Of a stretch of DNA of 64,000 nucleotides, positions 58,401-64,000 are shown piece by piece (the first letter of the stretch is position 1; every line of letters begins with the position of its first letter). The notes below the pieces were generated by a model. That model had not been told where the DNA came from and made no database searches. It saw only the letters and a program-made list of their open reading frames with translations. Origin of the DNA: Mycobacterium sp. (GTDB lineage: Bacteria; Actinomycetota; Actinomycetes; Mycobacteriales; Mycobacteriaceae); assembly GCF_002863225.1 (NCBI RefSeq), contig NZ_PKEK01000010.1, positions 64,188-128,187 on the forward strand. Direction: 5' to 3'. The translations under genes and the position numbers were made by a program.

Positions 58401-59117
58401 CCGATCTGGAAAACCGACGTCGCGGGTGGATATCTGCAGCGGGACGCTTTCGCGGACAGCGCGAATCCTGTGACGTGCACGTTGGACGAGATCAACGCAT
58501 CGGTGCTCGCTGTACCTTTCCCCGTCTCGTTCGACTCTGAGACCGACCGGTGGTTCGCCGACGTCGAAATTCCCATGTTCACAAGCGAATTGTTGGTACC
58601 CGTGCCTGATCGCCCGTATAGCCCGCTGGTGCGTCTGGGCGTGGCGCGCTACCAATCCGAGAGCGTCAAGGACTGCGCGTTGTCCCGCGTCGTCATGACC
58701 GACTTCGTGTCGCTGATGCCCGACCGCACCCTTCTCGTCGACACCTCGCTGGATAACGGTGTGGTCGAGGTGACGCTGCAACTCATCGGGCCCGAGCCCA
58801 AGGGCGCGCGCCCCAACAAGGTGGTTGCTGTGCTGGAGACGTGCCAGTTGCCCGACGGGGTCTTCGGCGCGGTCAGCGATGTCACCGCGGCCGCGCCTGG
58901 CCACCCAGGGCTGTGGCACCGCGAGGGCACCCCGGTCTCGGGCTCGCTGAACACTGCGCTGCCGCCGCTTCGTTTCCGCCGCGGCAACGGTGCGTGCCGA
59001 ATCGTGGTACGCGAATACGAAGACATCGAAAGCCCGGTGCCGCCGGCGCCGGAGGGGACGTTCGCCGCCGACCTGCAGCAGCGAACGGTGTTCATCGACA
59101 TCGTTCCGGTGGCCTGA
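55470..59117 (+). CDS. Giant beta-rich protein of unknown function, 1215 aa, partner of the propeller protein
   Basis: The GTG at 55470 is coupled to the preceding gene (2-nt gap, GGAGGTG inside its end). The protein starts MNRILVIAVPAGKVDAKG with no export signal. It appears as a chain of beta domains: around residues 420-520 (VRWYGWNLAIRRPV; PLRFGHGYHMRVRVADMAGG, a fibronectin-like strand pattern), 840-900, and a C-terminal part with VPVPDRPYSPLVRLGVARYQ and LSRVVMTDFVSLMPDRTLLV. No catalytic motif is seen. The pair resembles structural components rather than enzymes. It converges with the peptidoglycan-binding/HExxH gene, 10 nt apart. Confidence 0.85.
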   Translation: MNRILVIAVPAGKVDAKGTARLRALIVPQLDVNDERPLSDFGFRDWPRTVELVRPSFVAQFAPDTATTPAAKPLTLVPHASSTVWNGFFDNARVRQPQFTEYGELYVAPTSTDAQTIVEGYAKTAGTHTGDDDPEVAANAAAAAREQYQQWVEPPKVAPPPDDFGNATLTDDSHDWSVPDFQRTVSMLREHPAVLLQLGLILEYTLRGSDIPTGAGSRLVRIHSDLDTRVPATVSVFAPWTRYQFADSRFLPWSAPDSDVTRGIVDLAGAAKISAKRQGQSSRWALATFDVAGAVSRLREGAQRENAGGTAPSTLPVLRSAGITLLRRGREQQLRLKVANRVRAQSHRAGGALPGPDVADQIFTADDLTLGYRVDIREQTGDWTPLCERAATYFLDDQPFGPRGQREEGQVKVNAAAVEKDNVLRADEAVVRWYGWNLAIRRPVFDQNGERTPEESRVEVPFNFRWAFDQVPRTRQIPLRFGHGYHMRVRVADMAGGGLAAADLHDANEGESDLVLYGRHEPVPPPEFAPVPGLLPDSNTQHAVEVFGRGGTIDRLVVRSDPAGDVPMDVEQFAAAHSYPANNSRILLPPPTSMTIAEQYGALDGADSVTWSWVQRAMTAPAADPNGSYTWLPDPAALQVQVFVRRQADSPAPGRKLTDQWAPRWPDLHAKRLELDGRAPNEEVVEWGESHVAPVRTLFARLDAGLQVDLELSSTIRTTEIDKFEVKAWADGGAEALIPQGRHPMATPPRVVELVHAVRRPINPPKSVLSGTRRRGDHVAVLIDHGVLFGIHRPSTGQLDVKAQWHEPSDSEAPGPVITEEVVSMTVGRDAVVIGDPTLSADDGTTVSSFRHDFGDTRHRMVTYTLTALSRYRDFFNDGDDDDFRSSRTLSAVSIPNSARPAPPVVLSVSPAFTTSISEVGSTQVQRTRRGKTVRVELARPWNVSGEGEQLAVVVATDSSDAYLRKTGRVLSRLYRDPIWKTDVAGGYLQRDAFADSANPVTCTLDEINASVLAVPFPVSFDSETDRWFADVEIPMFTSELLVPVPDRPYSPLVRLGVARYQSESVKDCALSRVVMTDFVSLMPDRTLLVDTSLDNGVVEVTLQLIGPEPKGARPNKVVAVLETCQLPDGVFGAVSDVTAAAPGHPGLWHREGTPVSGSLNTALPPLRFRRGNGACRIVVREYEDIESPVPPAPEGTFAADLQQRTVFIDIVPVA

Positions 59118-59127
59118 CCGGGCGCTG

Positions 59128-60333
59128 CTAGGTGTAGTCCCTCGCCAGGGTTGACACCCCGTCGGCGGGAACATGTTGTGCGCCCGGGTTATTGGAAAGC
59201 CGTTCGGCCTCGTCGGCGGCAGCCCGAAACAGTTGAGTGCTGATGTCGTCGAGCTCGGAGTCATTGCTGAAATAGAGACTGGATGCGGCTCTCAGCCACA
59301 GCGCCGCCTGCCGATAGATGCCGATGTCGCCGGCCGCCACACAGGCCGCCATGTAGCCGTTGTCGCGGAACCACCCCGAATCGACCATCACGAAGTAGTA
59401 GTGCATCGCTTCGGCCAGGGCGGCGGGATCGAGGAACCGCGCGGCAAAAGGATTGCCCTGCTCCTCCTGTCGGCTGAGCCATTCGATGTGTGAGGCGACG
59501 ATTTCTAAAGCGAAGTGATAGAACGTGTACCTGGTCAGGTCACCCGACGCCGAAAGGGCCACCGCGACACCAGGATCGAGGAATACCGTCGAGTCGTCCT
59601 CGGCTATCTGCCACAAGCCACTGTCGAGGTTGCGCACATGGTTGAGCTCGTGAATCACCGCCGAGCGCAAGGTGACCTTGGCTTTTTTGCCCTGCTTGTT
59701 CGTGTGGAAGCGGCGTCCCATGATGGTGGTGTCGCGAAACCCGATGATTGCCCGAGAGATCGCGTCCGGTCCGGTGAATGGCACCGTCACCGCGGACCCG
59801 GTGAGATTGGCCAGGCTGGATTTGGAGTCCTCGTCGACTCGCAGATCGGGGATGCCCTCGGTGCGATTCTGCGAGACCATCGCCAGGCATATCTCGTCGC
59901 GCAGCAGCGACAGCATCGTGACGCCCATGTCGTGGCGAATCGTGTTGAGCGGTCGGGTAATCAGATAGTTCAGCTCGAAACCGACGAACGGTTCGACGGC
60001 CTGATTCAGTACGTACGGGGCCACCTCCCCGAACGATGGGTCGAGATAGGGCGGGTCGTAGTACATGGCGTCGTCCAACGCCGTCGACGTGCCGGGCCCC
60101 ACGACGGGATCTGCGGGTGACAATCCGTTGTCCCGCTTGAAGGCGCTGACGGCATCGCCGGTATTCGTTCCGAAGACACCGTCGAGTTTGCCCGGGTTGT
60201 AGCCCAAGACGGTGAGCGCCTCCTGTACCCGCATGACCGCAACGTCGTCGTCGCCATCCGAGAGCACCCACTGCCCGGACTGGCACCCGTTGAGGACATC
60301 GTCGCCGATGAAACGCGTCGATCGCATCGCCAT
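59128..60333 (-). CDS. Peptidoglycan-binding domain plus HExxH metallopeptidase-like protein
   Basis: A 401-residue protein. Residues about 20-90 are a PG_binding_1 domain (VAVMRVQEALTVLGYNPGKL then DGVFGTNTGDAVSAFKRDNG). The second part has a zincin signature: H228-E229-L230-N231-H232 in SAVIHELNHVRNLDSG, with E277 or H282 (HFALEIVASHIEW) as third-ligand candidates. No signal peptide is seen. The domain set suggests a protein that sits on or passes through the wall and cuts peptide bonds. Its gene converges with the two giant genes, which points to a shared job. A housekeeping role is less likely. Confidence 0.78.
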   Translation of the reverse strand: MAMRSTRFIGDDVLNGCQSGQWVLSDGDDDVAVMRVQEALTVLGYNPGKLDGVFGTNTGDAVSAFKRDNGLSPADPVVGPGTSTALDDAMYYDPPYLDPSFGEVAPYVLNQAVEPFVGFELNYLITRPLNTIRHDMGVTMLSLLRDEICLAMVSQNRTEGIPDLRVDEDSKSSLANLTGSAVTVPFTGPDAISRAIIGFRDTTIMGRRFHTNKQGKKAKVTLRSAVIHELNHVRNLDSGLWQIAEDDSTVFLDPGVAVALSASGDLTRYTFYHFALEIVASHIEWLSRQEEQGNPFAARFLDPAALAEAMHYYFVMVDSGWFRDNGYMAACVAAGDIGIYRQAALWLRAASSLYFSNDSELDDISTQLFRAAADEAERLSNNPGAQHVPADGVSTLARDYT

Positions 60334-60482
60334 ACGTTCAAGCTAAGCCGTCATACATCCCCTGATCAGGGCACTTGGGCGGCTCATGTGAGGTTCATAT
60401 GATCTCGGTCATCCGCAAAGGCTTGACGGGCCCGTCGTCCACTCCCGCGTTTCGCCCGGCCCCAGACCGGGAAGGCGGTGGC

Positions 60483-61469
60483 ATGTCGCTGCGCGTCGCT
60501 ATAACCGGGCCGACCGGTGAGATCGGCATTTCGACCATCGAGGCGCTGGAACGCCATCCTGAGGTGGACCACATCGTCGGCATGGCGCGACGACCCTTCG
60601 ACACCGCGGAGCGGGGTTGGTCGAAGACGGAATACCGGCAGGGCGACATCCTCGATCGCGACGCGGTCGACGCGTTGGTCGACGATGTCGATGTGGTCGT
60701 GCACCTCGCGTTCGTCATCATGGGCTCGCGCGAAGAGAGTGCGCGGGTGAATCTGGCCGGTACCCGCAACGTGTTCGAGGCGACTGTGGCCGCGCGGCGC
60801 CCGCGGCGACTCGTCTACACCTCGTCCGTTGCCGCGTACGGCTACCACTCCGACAACGCGACGCCGCTCACCGAGGACGTGCCGCCGCAGGGCTCGCCGG
60901 AGCACTACTACTCCGAGCAGAAAGCGGCCTGTGAAACCGCGCTGAGCGAAATCACTTCGGGCACATCGCTGGAGGTGTTCGTACTGCGGCCGTGCATCGT
61001 CGCGGGTCCGAAGGCGCCTCTGCTGGCCGATGCCATGCCGTGGAATCAGCTTCCTGACGCTGTCCGCCGGTTGACGCGGGCGCTGCCGCTGCCCAAGCCG
61101 TTCCTCCCGGACCCGGGCACCCCTTTACAGCTCGTTCACCACGACGACGTCGCGAGCGCTGTCGCTCTGGCCGTCACCACCGGCTCCGCTCCGGCGGGTG
61201 CCTACAACATCGCCGGTGACGGTGTGCTGTCGATGTCGGATGTCGCCGATGCCTTCGGTGCACGGTCGATCAAGGTTCCGCACGCCGCGGCGGCGGCGAC
61301 ATCCGAGGTGATTTCGCGGCTGCCGTTCCTGCCATCGGCGCTGGAGTGGCTGCACGCCGGTCGGACCTCGGTCGTCATGGACATCAGCAAGGCGAAAGAG
61401 CAACTGGGTTGGCAGCCCGAGTACTCCGCAGCGGAGACGCTCTCAGCGCTGGCGGCCTCGCTCGACTAG
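60483..61469 (+). CDS. NAD-dependent epimerase/dehydratase family protein
   Basis: A 328-residue extended SDR. The ATG at 60483 is preceded by GGGAAGGCGGTGGC; an upstream reading from 60375 is not supported. The NAD loop is VAITGPTGEIGISTIEAL (GxxGxxG-type), the catalytic Tyr-Lys is in YYSEQKAACE, and NIAGDGVLSMSDVADAFG is typical of the group. Such proteins modify sugar nucleotides or act as 3-beta-hydroxysteroid-like dehydrogenases. It is not clustered with sugar genes here; substrate unknown. Confidence 0.85.
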   Translation: MSLRVAITGPTGEIGISTIEALERHPEVDHIVGMARRPFDTAERGWSKTEYRQGDILDRDAVDALVDDVDVVVHLAFVIMGSREESARVNLAGTRNVFEATVAARRPRRLVYTSSVAAYGYHSDNATPLTEDVPPQGSPEHYYSEQKAACETALSEITSGTSLEVFVLRPCIVAGPKAPLLADAMPWNQLPDAVRRLTRALPLPKPFLPDPGTPLQLVHHDDVASAVALAVTTGSAPAGAYNIAGDGVLSMSDVADAFGARSIKVPHAAAAATSEVISRLPFLPSALEWLHAGRTSVVMDISKAKEQLGWQPEYSAAETLSALAASLD

Positions 61470-61547
61470 CGCGAGCCCATATCGAAATGAGTCTCGCCGC
61501 AATTGATTTGGCTCCAAGCTGCGACCAGGCTGGTAGCTTGATCGGCT

Positions 61548-62351
61548 ATGGGTGCTTTGGACGGACGCGTTGCCTTGATCACCGGCGGAGCCCGCGGGCA
61601 GGGCCGCGCGCATGCGTTGGCCCTGGCGGCCGAAGGAGCCGATATTGTCGTCGCCGACGCGCCGGGTGCGATGCCCGACCTGACCTACCCGCTCGGCACC
61701 GAGGACGACCTGCGCGAGACCGCCAAGCTGGTCGACGAACTCGGCCGGCGCTGTGTGCCGGTCACCCTGGATGTTCGTGACGGAGCCGCCGTCAACGCCG
61801 CTGTCGCGCAGACCGTCGCCGACCTTGGCAGCCTCGACATCGTGGTGGCCAATGCCGGGGTTGTCAGCACCGGGCCGCTCGACGAAGTCAGCGACGCCGT
61901 ATGGCGGCAACTCATCGACACCAACCTGACCGGCGCATTCCACACGCTGCGCGCGGCGATCCCGGTCATGCGCAGGCAGCGGTTCGGGCGCATCGTCGTC
62001 ACCTCGTCGATGGGCGGCCGGATGGGCATCCCCGACCTCGCCGCCTACAACGCCACCAAGTGGGGCGTCATCGGCCTGGCGAAATCCGCCGCCCTCGAGG
62101 TGGCCAGAGAGGGCGTGACGATCAACGTCATCTGCCCCACCACCACGCAGACCCCGATGGTGCAACCCACCGGCGGTGACGACATTCCGGACGAACTGGT
62201 GCGCCGGATGATGAAAGCCAACCCGATCCCGCAGCCGTGGATTCAACCCGAGGACGTCAGCCGCGGTGTGCTCTACCTGGTCACCGACCCCGGCGTGATC
62301 ACCGGCAGCGTCCTGGAGATCGGTCTCGGCGGCAGCGCGCGCATCCACTGA
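61548..62351 (+). CDS. Mycofactocin-coupled SDR oxidoreductase
   Basis: A 267-residue classical SDR. The dinucleotide motif is TGGARGQGRAHALALAAEGA; the insertion around DAPGAMPDLTYPLGTEDDLR is the marker of the mycofactocin-coupled group (TIGR03971), in which NAD stays bound and is re-oxidised via mycofactocin. The catalytic Ser is in TSSMGGRMG and the Tyr-Lys in AAYNATKWG. It probably oxidises an alcohol. It lies 78 nt after the epimerase gene and 16 nt before the M4 protease gene. Confidence 0.9.
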   Translation: MGALDGRVALITGGARGQGRAHALALAAEGADIVVADAPGAMPDLTYPLGTEDDLRETAKLVDELGRRCVPVTLDVRDGAAVNAAVAQTVADLGSLDIVVANAGVVSTGPLDEVSDAVWRQLIDTNLTGAFHTLRAAIPVMRRQRFGRIVVTSSMGGRMGIPDLAAYNATKWGVIGLAKSAALEVAREGVTINVICPTTTQTPMVQPTGGDDIPDELVRRMMKANPIPQPWIQPEDVSRGVLYLVTDPGVITGSVLEIGLGGSARIH

Positions 62352-62367
62352 CGCAAGGAGTGCCCCC

Positions 62368-63432
62368 GTGTGTGAGCGGTTCATCGTCCCGACAGCCGTT
62401 CTCCGTCGACTCGCCGACGACGAGTCGATCCCGGAGGAATCTCGTGCGGCGATCCGCGACAGTGTGACCGTCGAGAGCAGTTGGCGCCGACTGCGCGACG
62501 CCCACACCAGCGCGACCCGGGCGAGCCTGCTGGCCGGCGAGATCAGCGGCCTGGGGTTCGCCGGCGTCCTTGCGACCGTTCCAGCAGTCACGGTGTACGA
62601 CTGCAAGAACACCAGGTCACTGCCCGGGACGCCGGTCGCAGACCCTGGCATCAGCACCGACCTGACCGCCAAACGCGCGTTCGACACCACCCGATCCGTC
62701 GTCGACTACTACCGAGAATGCTTCGGACGCAACTCTATTGACAACGCGGGCATGACACTCATGTCGTCTATCCATTACGGCGTGCGCTACGCCAATGCGT
62801 TCTGGAATGGCGCCCAGATGACCTACGGCGACGGCGACGGTCGGGTGTTCACCGACTTCACCAAGTCGGATGACGTCATCGGTCACGAGTTGACCCATGG
62901 CGTAACGCAGTTCACCGCGGGCCTCGACTACTCCGACGAGGCCGGAGCTCTCAACGAGAGCATCTCGGACGCGTTCGGCGCGATGTTCCACCAGTGGCGA
63001 AACGACCAAGCGGTCGTCGACGCGGACTGGCTGATCGGCCCGGGAGTTCTCGGCCCGGCAGCAATTGCCAAGGGGTACAACTGCCTTCGTAACTTGGCGG
63101 ATCCCGGTTCACGACAATGCTTGTCCCCGCAGCCGTCGCACTACGCCAATTACATCACCGGCGGCGACCCGCACGACAACAGCGGCATCCCCAACCACGC
63201 CTTCTACTTGTCGGCCACCAACGTGGGCGGGAGGTCGTGGGAAAAAGTCGGCAAGGTCTGGTACGCCGCCTTGACCAGCCCGAAAGCCAGCGCCGCCATG
63301 GACTTCAGCGAGTTCGCCGCCCTCACTCGCGCGGCCGCCAGATCTCGGTTTCCCCGAGATCGCGACGTCTATCGTGGTGTCGACGACGCGTGGACCCGGG
63401 TTGGCATTCCACAGCCGGACGTCGTTGTCTGA
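62368..63432 (+). CDS. Protealysin-like M4 metallopeptidase
   Basis: A 354-residue thermolysin-family protease. The zinc site is H173-E174-L175-T176-H177 (DDVIGHELTHGVTQF) with third ligand E197 in GALNESISDAFGAMF; the catalytic His lies in PHDNSGIPNHAFYLS. The N-terminus (CERFIVPTAVLRRLADD) matches the short protealysin-type propeptide and there is no signal peptide, so it belongs to the compact, non-classically located M4 group. The next gene is an emfourin-type inhibitor, the known partner of protealysins. The start is the GTG at 62368, close to AAGGAGTGCCCCC. Confidence 0.92.
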   Translation: MCERFIVPTAVLRRLADDESIPEESRAAIRDSVTVESSWRRLRDAHTSATRASLLAGEISGLGFAGVLATVPAVTVYDCKNTRSLPGTPVADPGISTDLTAKRAFDTTRSVVDYYRECFGRNSIDNAGMTLMSSIHYGVRYANAFWNGAQMTYGDGDGRVFTDFTKSDDVIGHELTHGVTQFTAGLDYSDEAGALNESISDAFGAMFHQWRNDQAVVDADWLIGPGVLGPAAIAKGYNCLRNLADPGSRQCLSPQPSHYANYITGGDPHDNSGIPNHAFYLSATNVGGRSWEKVGKVWYAALTSPKASAAMDFSEFAALTRAAARSRFPRDRDVYRGVDDAWTRVGIPQPDVVV

Positions 63433-63452
63433 GCCGGGAACGAGGCACACCG

Positions 63453-63713
63453 ATGCAGTACTTCATCGAGCGGCGCGGGGGCCTGGCCGGGTTGAAAGCC
63501 AGTTGCATCCTCGACGGTGACAAGCTGGATCCCGGCGACCGCACGACGCTCGAGCAACTTCTCGACGGCGGCGAGCAGCTGGACGTGGATTCCGGCGCCG
63601 ACCGCTACATCTACCGCATCACCCGGCACGGCCCGTCGGGCACGACAACCCGAGAGATCCCGGAAAGTGCGATGCCGAGCACGGTCGCACGCGCGGTGGC
63701 GGTCGACATCTGA
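63453..63713 (+). CDS. Emfourin-type M4 protease inhibitor
   Basis: An 86-residue protein directly downstream (20 nt) of the M4 protease gene. The pattern YFIERRGGLAGLKASCILDG at the start and LEQLLDGGEQLDV fits emfourin (protealysin-associated inhibitor). It would bind and block the protease in the cytoplasm until it is needed. The ATG at 63453 is used. Assignment rests on size, pattern and neighbourhood. Confidence 0.85.
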   Translation: MQYFIERRGGLAGLKASCILDGDKLDPGDRTTLEQLLDGGEQLDVDSGADRYIYRITRHGPSGTTTREIPESAMPSTVARAVAVDI

Positions 63714-63723
63714 ATTTGGATTG

Positions 63724-64000
63724 CTAGGCGGCGGACTTCTCCAGAATGTGCACCCCGCACGCCGAACCCAGACCGATCACGTGAGCCAGGCCGACCTTCG
63801 CATTCTCGATCTGACGCTCGCCCGCCTCGCCGCGCAGGTGATGGCAGATCTCCCAGATGTTGGCGATGCCGGTGGCGGCGATGGGATGCCCCTTGGACTG
63901 CAGCCCGCCCGATACGTTGACCGGGGTCGCGCCGTCGCGCCAGGTCGCGCCGGAGTTGAAAAAGTCTGCGGCGCCACCTTTTTCGCACAACATCAGGTTG
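63724..64000 (-). CDS. Thiolase family protein, C-terminal part (gene continues past the window)
   Basis: Only the last 91 codons are inside. NVSGGLQSKGHPIAATGIAN is the C-terminal thiolase box with the catalytic His, and GLAHVIGLGSACGVHILEKS contains the conserved CxG cysteine. It resembles SCP-x-type/acetyl-CoA acetyltransferase thiolases used in lipid or sterol breakdown. The frame continues upstream beyond 64000 with no start in the window. Confidence 0.9.
   Translation of the reverse strand, partial: NLMLCEKGGAADFFNSGATWRDGATPVNVSGGLQSKGHPIAATGIANIWEICHHLRGEAGERQIENAKVGLAHVIGLGSACGVHILEKSAA

Noticed and set aside
57831..59264. 477-codon minus-strand frame overlapping the second giant gene
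   Set aside because: It lacks a ribosome site and domains and would overlap the HExxH gene 3' end in another frame.

Overview
The window looks like the chromosome of a mycobacterium, probably a rapid grower. It has high GC, many GTG starts, a PPE protein, several F420- and mycothiol-linked enzymes, a mycofactocin-type SDR, and a gene order that follows in part the M. tuberculosis segment from about Rv0312 to Rv0385. No database search was run; all family assignments come from reading motifs, lengths and gene order.

Region by region. 0-6.8 kb: the 5' part of a membrane protein gene, a small unknown, an LpqF-like serine-hydrolase lipoprotein, a GAP-family membrane protein, a type II flavohemoglobin (Rv0385-like), a GjpA-like exported porin with a possible iron box, and an aldose epimerase. 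6.8-11 kb: the dnaK-grpE-dnaJ1-hspR heat-shock operon on the minus strand with two HAIR operators. 11-22.6 kb: an amino-acid permease (AnsP2-like), three TetR regulators, small oxidoreductases, a lipoprotein and a degraded partial copy of it, then three tandem one-pass membrane proteins with Thr/Pro-rich, His-rich tails. 22.7-31.9 kb: a core block of etfD, aspC, a DUF732 protein, a PPE gene with a tiny upstream ORF, rmlA, an NTF2-like protein and udgA. 32-37.7 kb: three tandem paralogs with an actin/Hsp70-like head, one membrane helix and long Pro/Ala and Gly-rich tails. 37.8-39.9 kb: amt, dcd and tRNA-Gly(CCC).

39.86-45.30 kb is a 5.4-kb genomic island in the 3' end of tRNA-Gly, bounded by a 31-bp direct repeat. 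It carries an integrase remnant, a NucS-like nuclease protein, the detached C-terminal part of a type ISP restriction enzyme, a QSCDL protein, an HTH protein translationally coupled to a TIGR04255 protein, and a divergent protein made of two similar repeats. It looks like a decayed defence island.

45.4-51.2 kb: two TetR genes, a membrane protein, a Rieske oxygenase and an exported GH92 glycosidase. 51.36-60.33 kb is the strongest candidate for an undescribed system: a 1370-residue protein with a DUF346/PLL-like beta-propeller front, coupled to a 1215-residue beta-rich protein, and convergent with a peptidoglycan-binding/HExxH protein; none has a visible signal peptide. 60.5-64 kb: an NAD-dependent epimerase, a mycofactocin-type SDR, a protealysin-like M4 protease with its emfourin-type inhibitor, and the 3' end of a thiolase gene.
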